From assembly GCA_018398815.1 (NCBI GenBank), contig CM031628.1, forward strand, positions 8,432,474-8,496,473: 64,000 bases of DNA, read 5' to 3'. The translations under genes were made by a program, and so were the position numbers. Source of the stretch: Conus ventricosus. Lineage: Eukaryota; Mollusca; Gastropoda; Neogastropoda; Conidae. This document shows positions 49,600 through 61,267 of the stretch, in pieces; positions within the stretch are counted from its first letter, which is position 1; each line of letters starts with the position of its first letter. The notes under the pieces were generated by a model. The model made no database searches. It saw nothing but the letters and a program-made list of their open reading frames with translations, and was not told where the DNA came from.

Positions 49600-52500
49600 T
49601 TTAAAATTAAAAAAAAAAAAATACTTAATCAGAATAAAATTTTCAACGGTTTTTTTTGGTTTGGGGGACTATAAACTAAAGTTTTTAAAAACCCCCTTTT
49701 GGGGGTTTTAATGGGCTGTTTAGAAAACCGGGGTTTTTTGTTTTTGTTTACTTTTTTTAAAAATTCCTTTTTTTTTTGCTCGGGGTCTGGCCCGTTGGGG
49801 AAAAACTTGTCAACCCCCCTTTCTTTGAAGATCCCCAAAATTTTGGCTTTTGTAGTTTATCCAAAAACCCGGCCTGAAAAAAGATTAAATTCTTCTCCCC
49901 TGTTTTTTGAGGGCAAAATAGCGCTTTTTTTTATTGTCGTTTGAACGGCCCAAGTTTTGCTGTTATTTTGGTGAACCATAGCTGGGTGGGTTTTGGGTTT
50001 AGGTTTTTTTTTTTTTGCGGCCCGGGACCTACAGCTAATGAAAACAGGCCCAAAAAGCTTAAAAAACAAACCCCCTTGAGGTTAAGCTGCGGGTAGCCCC
50101 CATGCCCCTTTTCTAAAAAACCAAACCCCTCCTTTTCCCGCTGATTTTCAGGCCCTTTTAGTTGATTCCCCCGTAATTTTAAAAAAGGTAACGAAATTTA
50201 AAAGGGGCAGAATACCTTGTTTGGCTTTGTGTATTTTGATAAATTTTTGCTCTAGTTTCTTGCCCGCTTTGGTAATTTTTTGGTTAATTGAAGGTTTTTA
50301 TGTTTGGGGTTTTTTTAAAAACAGGAATTGCCTTCTATCTCTTTTTTTTTGGCGGCGCTGTTGGAAAATTTGGTTTTAAAACCCCCAAAACAGCTGCTTT
50401 TTATTAAATAAAAATAAAGTGTATTTTTTGGGGTTTTTTTTAATCTGTTATTTTTAAAATTTCAGCTGGTTTTTTATATTAAAAACAAATGTTCATTAAG
50501 GGTTTTTTGGCTTTTTTTCTTTACAATTTTTAAAGGGTTTAAAAAGTCTCTCCAGCTCCCCGTTCCCTGGGAAAAGGTTATTCCCCTGTTTACCCTTTGG
50601 TCCAAAACCCTTAAACCGTTAAATTTTGGGTTTTTAAATAATCCCTCAAGCCCTAACTTTTTGAAAATTTTAAATTTTTTTGCACAAAGGTCTGCCGTTT
50701 TTGGGGTTTCTACCCTCCCGCCCCAAAAAATTTTTTATTTATCCAAAAAAGCTGATAAGGTTTTTAAAACCCCCTTGGCAAATTTGGTTAGGACTGCCCT
50801 CAATGAAAATTTGTACTTTCGTTAAATTTTTGGGTTAAAAAAATTTTCACTTCCTCTTTTGAAAGGTTCTTTTAATCTTCGCCCCGAATTTTAAAAAACC
50901 TTTAGCGTTTTTGCTGAGCCCCCTAAAAAAAAAATTTTCCTTATAGTGTCGGGCCCCGCTTCTAGGTTTTGTTGTATGATGAATCACTCTTTTTTAATTT
51001 ATTTATAATTTTGACTGATATTTGGGGTCAATCTGCTTGCTAAAATTTGGGTTTTCTAACAAAGTCCCAAAATCTAAAAGGGTTAGAAATGCTTTTACTT
51101 TGTTCGGTGTTGATGATCTGTTTAAAGGTTTTTTATTCATTAAAAGTTAGTTTTATATGACCCTTTTTCTTTTTTTGCTCCCTTTAAAATATGGGGCATG
51201 CGCTTTTAAAAAACTCAAAATCTAAGGGAATGGAAAAAAACGATTTCCCATACGCAAAAATTTTTTTTGCTGCCCTCTTTTTGTTGTCTTTAAATTTTCC
51301 GGCGTCTATTTGGTTTTTGTTTCCCTCTTCATTTTTCGATTTTCCCTTTAAACGCAAAATAGCCCCTTTTTATTCTGGTTAGCATTGTTTAGAAAAGGTT
51401 AAAAAATATGTTGCTTTTTGTAAAAAAATTACTTCTTGCCCCCCAAGTTTTACGAAATTTTCTTTAAAAGATTGCCCGTCCCAAATTCTGGACAACTGTC
51501 TTTTGGGTCTGTTTCTGTTTTCCCAGTTTTTTTTTGGAAAATAAGTGTTTCCCGGCCCCGGCACAAAACCCTTTATCTGTCCTAGGTTGGAAAATTTTAC
51601 AGTTTGAATTTTATCTGCATCCAAAAAAGTAGTTTGGAAATTTTTTGGAACGTTAAAATTTCGTTTATTTTCCCTTCACGCCCCAAAAGGGTTTTTTTTC
51701 AGTCTTCCCATGCGGGTCAAGAATCAAGGGCCTTTTGCATTTTAACATTTTTTTTTTAAAAAAAAATAAAAAAAAAAATTTTAATTTTTAAAGAAACTTG
51801 GCAGGGTTTTTAAAAGGAAAAGATTATGTTGTTTTTGATTTTTGGAGACGACAAAGGTGAAATTTCCCCCTTGGGGGGGCGGCTTTGCTCGGGGCTTCAT
51901 TTCATTGATTGGAAAATTTAAAAAAAAAAAATCGGGATTTTTTTTTACCAACAAATCGGGGGAAAATTAACAGGGAAAATAAGGTCAGTTTTTATACCCA
52001 AGTTTTTTCAAGAAAACCCCCCGAATTTTTTTGACCCTAAAGTTTTTTAAGTAAAAAATGACCCTTTGTTTGTGGGAGCGACCAAGGAAAATTGTTCCGC
52101 TTAAAAAAAAAAAAGGGAACCATCAAAGTTTTTTGCTGGTTTGGGTTCCAATTTTGAAAAAAGATTTAGTGTGGAAAAAGATCCCCAAAAGCCTTGGCCT
52201 TGTTTGGAAAAAATTAAGGGCGGGGGGGGAGGCAGTTGCCCAAAATTCAAAAAACACTGCAAGAAATCCCCAAAAAATAACCCAAAAGCAAAAAAATGGA
52301 ACTTTTAAAAAATTTTTAAAACAATCAGCAGGTGAAAAAAAATTAAAAGTAATTAGAAGCAGAATCAGTTTTTTGAAGAAACAGCGGGGGTTTTAAAAAC
52401 CCCATACAAAGGACTCACCGCTTCCCTTTCGAGAATTATTAGCCCCTTTATCGTACTTTAAAAACCAAACAAAAGGGGGGAATTTTTAAAAAACCAAATT

Positions 52501-55500
52501 TTGCAAAACTAGGTTAACTAGATGGGCATTTTTAAAAAAAGGGAAAAAAAAAAAACTGTTGAGGGCCTTTTAAAGACCCCATCGTAGGGGCCTGTTTTTA
52601 AAAAAAGAATAACCAAAGGACTAAAAGATCTTGGAAAAAGAGGTCAAACAAGACAGAATTTCTAACTAAACCCCCCAGACCAATTTTCGAACTCAAGGGG
52701 GAAATTAGAATAAGAAAAAATATCCGGAAAAAATTTTTTAGAAGGGCCCAACCCCTTGCAGAAAGAAAACGAAGCTGTTTAGAAGGGGGCAAGGAAATCA
52801 TTTAGGGAAGGGTTTTTATAAAAGCCTTTGGGTTTTTCCTTTTTGTTTTAATGGTTGATGGCTTTTAAAGGCGGCCCGGGGGGGAGGTCAAAGTCAGTTC
52901 CCCCGCCCCCAATTTGCCTGATTTAAAAAATTTGGGGAAAAAAACAGTTGAATCTTGCGAGTTTATTTTTTAAAAAATTTTGTTTGGGAATGGCCCTTTG
53001 GGTGCTTTTCCCGGAATATTTTGGGGGTATGTTTTTAGTGGCTTTTTTTCATGCAAGCAAAAATAGTTGGCTTTTTTGGGGCCCCCCCCAGCACTTATGG
53101 GCTTTGGGTTTTTTAAAAGTTGGGGTTAAATTTTTTGTAAGATAAAGACCCAAATAATCCTAGGCCCGTTTTTTCCCCAAAAAAAGCGCTTTTCTTTTCT
53201 TTTTCATGGTCATCGCGAACAGAGCCCCCGAGTTTGGGTGGTTCCCTTAAATTGGGCCCTTTTGGGGGGGTTGGGGCCTCGGGGTTTTGATTTACTTTTT
53301 ATTCTTTTTTGGGTTTTTTCTTTTTCTGCTTTTCAAATTTTTGGGGTCCCGAAATTTTTGTCGTTTTTCCCAACCCTTTTGTTCATTGCCCCGCTATTTG
53401 GGGAATTTTTTTATTATAGTTTTTTATTGTTTCCACTGGAGTTTTGGGGGTCAGAAGGGGAGCATTTTATTTTTTAAAACCGTGCCAAAGGCAAAGTTAC
53501 TTTCGATTTTTCCCCTTTGTAAAAAAATTTTGGGGATTTTTTTAATACCTTTAAGGGAAATTTAAAATGTGAATTTTAAAGGCGTTCCCCTAAATTTGGG
53601 GTTTTTAAGTATTTTTTTTTGCGCGTCGAAGCCAGTAGAAGGATTTGGTTTTGGGTCGATCTTGCCTTTTGCTTGCGCCCCCAGGGAAAAAAACCCAAAA
53701 GTAGTACGAATTGGGTCGTTTATTCGTTTCTATTCCCCCTTAGTTAGGCCTTAGAGTGTCCCTTTAAATTTAATTTTTGTCCTTTCTGTTTTTTTTTCTT
53801 GCTGTAGGGACCCCTTTGAACGTTTTTGCCCGAAAAGAAAGTTTTTTGAAAGGAGGATGCCCGTCCCCTAGTTATTTTTTCCGTGCGGGTTTCCCCGAAA
53901 AAAATTTAAAAATCGCCCCCCCCCCCCCCCCCCAGACCATGATTATGATCCAAAATTTTGTCTAAAAAGCATGGTTTTTTGTTTTAAAATTGAAAATTTT
54001 TTACAGATCCTTTAAAAGCCTTCTGGCTTTTCTTTTGTTGGATTTTGGAAAAAAAACGGTTTGTCATTTTTGGGAAAGGCGTTGCATTTCAGCCAAAAAA
54101 ACGTTTAAAAGGGTGTTAAAAGAAAAGAAAACTGTACACTGACCTCACCAAAGGGGTCTTTGGGGATTTTAAAATTTTAAAACAGCATACGCCAAACCAC
54201 ACCCCGTTTTTTGCGCAAAACACAGCAAAAGTTTTTTAAAGGGGTTTGGATAAAAATTTGGCATCGGATGGGAACCCAAAACGCTTTCTTGTTTTGGTGT
54301 TTTTTTTAGGGGGGTTTTAAAATTGCTTTCAATGGAAAGTACTAAACCCTTTTTTTTAAAAGCGGACGTTGGGGGCACAAATGGCGAGGGTGGCCAGGGT
54401 GGGTTTTTTTTTTAAGATTGGAGTGGGCCCCCAAGAAAATTTTGCTTTAGTATTTTTGGAATGCCCCATTTTTAATTTTTTTTTAAAAAATGTTTGTAAC
54501 AATAACAAATCAAGACCCCCCTTCGTTTTTAGGGGAAAATTTCTATTAAATTTAACCCAATGCGGAAACCCGACCCGGGCCCCCGCTCATGAAAAATTTT
54601 AAAAAAGTCGTATGGGTTTTTTTTAAAAAGCCCCCCGACCCCGAAGGGAAAAATAAGGTTCCCAAAAGTTAACAGGCCGGGACCAAAAATGAGCCAGTTT
54701 TAAAATACCTTTAGGGGTTTTTAAGGGGTTTTGTCAACTAAAAAAAGCAATGGGGTTCTTTGGGCATTTAAATCTCAAATTTTAAAAATTTCCCAAAACT
54801 AAAAACAAGGTTTAAAATTTTTAAGGGTTTAAGAAGAAGGGAAATCTTTCTTTTTTGATAGAGGGCTAGCTTTAAAAAGTTTTGGCTTTTTCAAACTAGC
54901 AATTTACCCAACTATGTTTATTTGCTGGGCCAGACCAAAAAATACTTTTGGGGGGGGGGGAAAAAACCGCCGATCTTGCATTTTCATTTTATTAAATCTA
55001 TGGTTTTTTTTGGATGAGCTGAGCAAGATGAAACTTATAGGGTGGAAGGCACTCAACTTTTTTTTTGAGCTCTTCCGTAGGGGGAAAAAAGCATATTGCG
55101 ATTATGAAATTATTAAACCCAAAAACCCCAATTTACGTTTAAAAAAATTTTGTTTTTTTGGGAGTGGGGTTTGGGTAATTTTAAAATAAAAATTCCCAAA
55201 GGCAAAACGGGAAAGTCGGGGTTTAAATGTGATTAACCCGGCACATTTTTTTGGGAAAAAAAAATAATCGGACTAAAAAATAATGTTCCCCGTGGGCCAG
55301 AAAAAACCAGGGGGAAAATTTGCCCTGTTGGGGGTTTTTTCCCTTTGAATTTTAAAAGGGCCCTTTCAGGTTTCGGCCTTTGAAAAAATGGTGAGATAGG
55401 AACTTTTTATGGTTTTGAGTTTCACCCAAATTAGGTGATTTTAAACGCAAAAGAGGGTTTACGAAAACAAAAGGTTTTTTAAACAGAACCAAAATTCGCA

Positions 55501-56830
55501 ATTTAGAAGCAAATAAAGGGTTTGGGAGTATGGGAAAATTTTAAAATAGTTCCCCAAACCTTTTCCCCAAATGGGGATTTAGAAAAAATATTTAGAATGG
55601 GGGAAAAAAAAATTTGTTTCATTAAACCCTTTTTTCCAATTTTTTTTCCGCCAAAAAAAAATTTTTAGAAAAGGGAATTCAAAATCTGGCCTTTTTCATT
55701 TAAGGTTTTTTATACCAGACGATAAAAAGTCGAAAAAAAATTGGGAAATTTAAGCGTATGGGAAAAAAACAGTACATCCTTTCCCCCCTGGAAAAAAAAC
55801 CGTTTGTAAAAAAAAACTTCTACAAAATTACAGTTTTTTCCAAGCGAAAATTTGGAGACACGTTCACAATTTATTTTAAAATTTTTGTCTTTAAAGTTTT
55901 TGGGAGGGATTGGGGGTTGTGGGCGGGGGGTGATGCCCCTTTTAAAAGGAATTAATTTTTAGTGGAAAACAAAACGTTTAAACGTCTTAAGTTTGTTGTC
56001 GTCGTTCTTCCAATGGCGAGGGTTTTTAAGATAAAACAACAAGGAAACCAAAAAACACCCGTTGATTAATTTGAAACAATCTTAAGGGCTAAATTGGAAA
56101 TTAAATTTTTTTCCCCTTTTGGCCTCAAAGGGTTTTAAATTTTACGAAAAAAGGGTTTTTACGGGTGAGGTTTTATAAAAAATAATAACTGAAATTAGAT
56201 TTTAAACCCCTTTTTATTAAAAAATATGGGGCAGTTTAAAATTTATGGGCAAAAAAATCCCATTGCTCATTGATTTGGGGGGGCGAAGGTTGTGGAAAAA
56301 AAACCAAAAAAATATTTTTTCCTCCGGCCTGTTACAAACCGGGGTTTATTTGTTATTTTTTAATTTTATTGGGTTTTCTTTTCCAAAACTTAAATGGAAC
56401 AAGAAAATCATAAAAGAAGGGGTTTTTATGGACAGATTTTGAAAAATTTTTTTGTTAATCCTAGCAATAAAATTTAGTTTAGTGTTTTTTTAGAACAGTT
56501 TTTAGGGCTGTTTGAAGGAACGCCAAAAAATATTTATTATGATGATGTTCAGCAAAAGGGGCATAAATTTAAAAAAGGAAAAAAAACACTTTGTCAAAAA
56601 AAGCTTTTTTCCCGGAAGGGGGAAAGCTGGGATATGTGTGTGGATTTTTTTCCCGAAATATAAATCGGTTTTTTTTTAAAACTTTAGAGAAACAGTTAAA
56701 AAAACTGTAGGTTTTTTTTTTCACTTTAAAAGGGCAAAGACTCATTTTTTAAGAAAAGTTTGGGGGGGGGAAAAAAATGATGTTATGAAAATGATCAGGA
56801 AAAAAATAGGATTAAACAAACTGAAATCTG
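49600..56830. other. right half of the Polinton, coding content not readable
   Basis: This part has no better-quality counterpart in the window. Polintons usually carry here the polymerase N-terminus, a packaging ATPase, a cysteine protease and capsid proteins. I see only hints. NLPNYVYLLGQTKN-like residues near 54900 loosely resemble a capsid block. GPQENFAL near 54430 could be a spoiled P-loop. Neither is strong enough to assign. The visible ORFs of 60-110 codons are shaped by homopolymer errors. Confidence 0.4.
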
Positions 56831-57030
56831 AAAGTTTAGTTTAAAATTGTATTGAAAAAGGTTTAAACCCTTTTCACGTAGGGGTTTTTTTGTTGGGGCG
56901 TTATTTTTTGGGGTTTTTCTTGGGCAGAGAACAAGATTAGGCGGTTTTAGGCCACTTTCGCCCCCCCAAAAGTGGGTGGAAAAGGGGGGGGTGAAATCAG
57001 AATCCCCCGGGGTTTATAAGTTTTCTACTG
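56830..57030 (-). repeat. Polinton right terminal inverted repeat (degraded)
   Basis: Its reverse complement follows 31145-31335. It keeps GGCGAAAGTGGCCTAAA, CTTGTTCTCTG, CAAAAAATAACG and TTTTCAATAC in order. The outer end is near CAGTAGAAAACTTATAAAC at about 57028. Sequence beyond it (57040-58350) is equally degraded and shows nothing recognisable. Confidence 0.82.
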
Positions 57031-58383
57031 AATTAAAAATTTTTTTTCTTTAAAATAAAGGATGCCCAAACGACCTAAAAAAAATGAAAAAAAAGTGAGG
57101 GGAAAAACAATTTGGCCGCCCTGGCCCAAGGCCAAAAACCAAATCCCTTTCTCCCACTACTACAAATACTACTTTATTTTGTGTGTTTGTATGTTTGCGG
57201 CTTTTTTTCATTCGGTTTCCGTTTGGACAAATGTAAAACAAAAAAAGGACACCCAAAAAAAGATTAAAGTAGGGCCTAATCGCGGATTCAAATCCGTTTT
57301 TAAAAACAATTTTGAAAACCCGTTACTTTTTAAAGCCAAATCACCCTTTTAAATTTGGGGGGAAAGCAAACGTTAAATTTAAATAAAAAAAAAATGCAAG
57401 TTTAAGGAAAATTAACGGCCCGCCCGGGAAAAGATCTTTTTTGGAAAATCTCGATTTTTGCCCCGAGATCTGCCCGGAAAATGTCTCACCTGTCAGATTC
57501 TCTAGGGTAAAACCCCCGTTTTGAGGGCCCGTTTTTGGCCCGGAAAAGAGACTGACCCGCTGGATGGGGTTTTTAATGCCCGGGCCCGCGGGGGTTTTTC
57601 AAAAAGTGGGGCTTCCCGGTTTTGGGGCCACAGTTTAAAGAAGGACTTTGGGGGTTTTCGTCCATCTAAGTGGGAAGCCCAAAAACCCCAGCCTCACCCT
57701 TTTTTACAGGAAAGGGTTTTTTGGACACTCGCAGCCCTGAAGCAAAACGTATTCTGAAAAACCGGTAAAAGGGTTTATGAGGTAAAGGTTTTAAAACCAG
57801 GGGAAAAGTGGTTTTTACCCGCAAAAAAGGGGTGGGGAAATTTGGGGGCTAAGGGAGGCATGCAGGGTTTTCAAAAGGGAAAAACCCCGCGTTGGGTTTA
57901 AGGTTTAAATTGTTAAAAATGAAGTGCTTAAAAAAAACTTATTTATATAACTATTTTCAGAAGCCAAAAAAAAAAAAAAAAAAAAGTCCGGCGAAATTTT
58001 GTCTGCTGCCATGAAAAAACTTATTTTAAACGGGGGGGGCCGCCTGTGGCATCACTAATTGGAAATGTTGGGAGTCCACTGTAGGGCAAAGAACTAGCCC
58101 GGCAAATTGTGTTGTTTTTCCCTCCCCCCCCAAACCCCAGTTTTTTGCCTTTTGGGGGTTGGGGCGAGGTGCGGGGAAAGAAAAAAAAAAGCCACTGAGG
58201 TTTTTTGTTTTCAGGTCACTGATTAGAATGAAAAATTTTAAAAACACAAAAAAAAGGAAAAAAACGCATTAAATTTAAAAAAGTAATGAAAGAATAATGA
58301 AAATAAAGTAAAAAAGAAAACTAATTAAAAAAAAATTAAAAAAAAAAAAAAGTACTATGAAAAGTCAGCAAAAAAGAGAAGCC

Positions 58384-59505
58384 CCCCCCCCCCCCCCCCC
58401 CCCCTCCTGGTTTCTTTCTTTTTTCTTTTTTTCCTTTTTTTCCTTTTTTTTTCTTTCTTTCTTTTTTATTTTTGTTTTCTTTCTTTTTTTTGTTTTCTTT
58501 TTTCTTTTATTTGTGTGTCCTTTTTTCTTTTTTTTTCTTTTTTCTTTTTCTTTTTTTGTGTTTTTTTTTTCTTTGTTTTTTTTTCTTTCTTTTTTTTTGG
58601 TTTTTCTTTTTTCTTTGTTTTCTTTCTTTCTTTTAATTTGTGTGTCCTTTCTTTCTTTGTTTTCTTTCTTTCTTTTCATTTGTGTGTCTTTCTTTCTTTT
58701 TTTCTTTCTTTCTTTTATTTGTGTGTCTTTTTCTTTTTCTTCTTCTTTCATTGTGTCTTTCTTCTTGTTTTCTTTCTTTCTTTCATTTGTGTGTCTTCTT
58801 TCTGTTCTTCTTCTTCATTTGTGTTCTTCTTTGTTTTCTTCTTCTTTATTGGTGTCTTTCTTTCTTTGTTTTCTTTCTTTTCATTTGTGTGTCTTTCTTT
58901 CTTTGTTTCTTTCTTTCTTTTCATTTGTGTGTCTTTCTTTCTTTGTTTTCTTTCTTCTTTTCATTTGTGTGTCTTTCTTTCTTTGTTTTCTTTCTTTCTT
59001 TTCATTTGTGTGTCTTTCTTCTTGTTTTCTTTCTTTTCATTTGTGTGTCTTTCTTTCTTTGTTTCTTCTTTCTTTTCATTTGTGTGTCTTTCTTTCTTTT
59101 TTTCTTTCTTTCATTTGTGTGTCTTTCTTTCTTTCTTTTCATTTGTGTGTCCTTTCTTTCTTTGTTTCTTTCTTTCTTTTCATTTGTGTGTCTTTCTTTC
59201 TTTTTTTCTTTCTTTTCATTTGTGTGTCTTTCTTTCTTTTTTCTTTCTTTTCATTTGTGTGTCTTTCTTTCTTTTTTTCTTTCTTTTCATTTGTGTGTCC
59301 TTCTTTTTCTTTCTTTTCATTTGTGTGTCTTTCTTTCTTTTCTTTTCTTTCTTTTTTCATTTGTGTGTCTTTCTTTCTTTTCTTTCTTTCTTTTCATTTG
59401 TGTGTCTTTCTTTCTTTTTTTCTTTCTTTTCATTTGTGTGTCTTTCTTTCTTTTCTTTCTTTCTTTTCATTTGTGTGTCTTTCTTTCTTTGTTTTCTTTT
59501 TATTC
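58384..59505. repeat. poly-C tract and 1.1-kb pyrimidine-rich minisatellite
   Basis: After about 20 C bases, (CTTT)n and T-rich runs alternate with CATTTGTGTGTC, giving units of about 35-50 bp and roughly 25 copies. Copies are irregular at the left, where quality is poor, and regular at the right. The 404-codon plus-strand frame is an artefact of this repeat. From 59510 to 60110 no gene is evident. Confidence 0.95.
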
Positions 59506-60136
59506 TCTCGCACAACTGATGTCAGGAACTGGGCGCAAGTTCCTAGTCGTTTGACATGTGTTGGTACATAAAACGAGTAGCCCAAGTCGACGCGAAACAT
59601 AAATTACTTATGCAAGCGTTTGAAAAGAGAGGGATTATAAAGTCTTCTGTACCCTTATGTCCCTCGACCCACCTAGACTCGGAAAGCATGCGGCTTGCGT
59701 ACATTGAATGATGTGACCCAATGACACAAGGTGACCAGTTTGTCACCTGTAGGGTGGTCATTTGTCACGGACGACACACTGGTCAGCGGCGTCGTACATG
59801 GAAGCATTGTGAGGGCACCTGTGTCATAGTGCCCCCTCCCCCCACCCTCCCACCTCCATCCTCCCCCCACCCCCACCCAACCTCATCAATTACATGGGAG
59901 TTGTCAGTATTGACTAAAAAGTAAAGGCTACGACTGGTCCATGACAGGTTTAACAAATCCCCACGTAAGATATGCTGAAAACGAAAAATGAAAAGAAGTG
60001 AAACAAAGATTAACATTTCTACGGATAAAAACATTTTCTAAATTGATTTCAACAAGACGCTGACGCTCTGTCCAAGGCAGGCAGCAATATGGATCAGTTC
60101 AGCCACCCAGTGACCTATAGATAGGCCAAAACTATC

Positions 60137-60580
60137 ATCCACAACCAACACCAAAACCAGTGGAAGAGAAGGCTGGGTGCAGACAGTGGTGCTGATCGAA
60201 TCCATCAGCTCCAGAGATACCAGCAAACAATCCTGTTCAGACTGAGAACTGGCCACTGCCGATTGCTGAGCCACCTCAGACAAATTAAGATTGCCCACAC
60301 AGACGAATGTCCGTGTGGTACTCGATCTCAGACCCCAGAACACATCCTCCAGCACTGTCCAGCCCCTGATGTTCTACGGCGTCAAACCTGGCAAGAGGGT
60401 GCAGAACTGCAGATACATCTTTGGAGCAGCCGTTAAGCCCTTGAGAAGACTGTGGAATTCATCTTGGCGACAGGATTGAAGATCTGACGCATCCAATTAA
60501 AATCGACCGCAGAAGATGTTAGAACACCAAAGCGTACTCGCCCTGCACTTCTAGTCGCTGTGGCCCTCTGCAAGGTCTCC
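60137..60580 (+). mobile_element. LINE C-terminal fragment with zinc-binding motif
   Basis: The plus strand reads QQTILFRLRTGHCRLLSHLR and then DECPCGTRSQTPEHILQHCP, a C-x-C...H...C module (Cys codons 60308 and 60314). This is the usual C-terminal end of RNase H-containing non-LTR elements common in invertebrates. It is followed by LRRQTWQEGAELQIHLWSS and, after a stop, ALEKTVEFILATGLKI. Upstream RT and RNase H regions are absent, so this is a 5'-truncated, decayed copy. Confidence 0.85.
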
Positions 60581-60723
60581 CGCTGCTTTCTGTGGTATGT
60601 GATAGATGAAACGGTACCACATGTGGCGTTATTTTATTTATTTATTTATTTGGTACCTCTGTTTTCTTGTGAGAACTAAGACTTACCTTCCTCATCTCTG
60701 ATTCTGTTTACGTCTTGTCTTAG

Positions 60724-60726
<3 letters not shown>

Positions 60727-60791
<65 letters not shown>
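60727..60791. repeat. (GA)n microsatellite
   Basis: Pure GA run of about 32 units, preceded by a short (ATTT)n at 60636-60650. Confidence 0.98.
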
Positions 60792-60794
<3 letters not shown>

Positions 60795-60976
60795 ACACTG
60801 ACACATTTTTTTAAAAATTGCCATTAGCAAATAAGCCCTGTTGGCAAGTGGGTTACAATTATTGCATTAATAGACAGCAATGAAGACAAGCAGTCGACAG
60901 AAAAAGAACTCATACGAATTTCACAAATATTTCAAATCAACATACACACTCAAGAGTGGACAACATCCCTCCCCCC

Positions 60977-61066
60977 AAACGCACACACACACACACACAC
61001 ACATACCTTGAACACGCAACGTGCACACACACGCATGCATATCCACACGCACGTGCGCTCCGCACA

Positions 61067-61146
<80 letters not shown>

Positions 61147-61190
61147 GCGCGCACGCACGCACGCACCACACACACACACACACACACGCT
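60977..61190. repeat. (CA)n and (CG)n microsatellites
   Basis: CA runs at 60980-61001, 61067-61131 and 61168-61186, with an uninterrupted alternating CG tract at 61132-61152. Alternating purine-pyrimidine sequence of this kind can adopt the Z-DNA form. Confidence 0.96.
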
Positions 61191-61267
61191 TCAATTTTTT
61201 TCGACCATTAAGCAATGAAAAATACAGAATAAGTACCGAATGTGGATTCATATATTGTCACTAAATT

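Larger units (their letters stand above)
40283..57030. mobile_element. second, full-length but unreadable Polinton copy
   Basis: The left terminal repeat is at about 40283-40480 and the inverted right repeat at 56830-57030. The span is about 16.7 kb, or roughly 15.5 kb after correcting for the ~8% inflation, which is the usual Polinton size. Degraded versions of the first ORF (41150-41740), small basic ORF (44330-44740), integrase (44788-45850) and polymerase (45975-49120 and beyond) align with the better copy. It is probably the same physical element as 31145-39765. Confidence 0.85.
39766..58380. other. low-quality duplicate of 30655 onward (probable assembly artefact)
   Basis: At 39766 the sequence restarts inside the LINE found at 30655 and follows the same order through the LINE, left terminal repeat, microsatellites, ORFs, integrase and polymerase. 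Anchors include 41150 against 31950, 45205 against 35700 and 49585 against 39750. This copy is inflated about 8% and full of homopolymer runs that replace mixed bases; ORFs dissolve. Quality is fair in the first 200 bases, falls quickly, and recovers only near 58.4 kb. The pattern fits unpolished raw-read sequence joined to its own polished counterpart better than biological divergence. Genes must not be called from it. Confidence 0.9.

Noticed and set aside
54369..55189. Possible Polinton ATPase P-loop (near 54430) and capsid block (near 54900)
   Set aside because: Only a few residues fit and the base quality is too poor. Not called as genes.
42000..57900. Numerous 60-100 codon ORFs rich in Phe, Gly, Pro and Lys
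   Set aside because: Produced by homopolymer inflation in the low-quality duplicate. Equivalent positions in the better copy do not encode them.
58357..59571. 404-codon Phe/Ser/Leu-rich ORF and its overlapping frames
   Set aside because: Entirely within a pyrimidine-rich tandem repeat; it is open in several frames with no codon structure.
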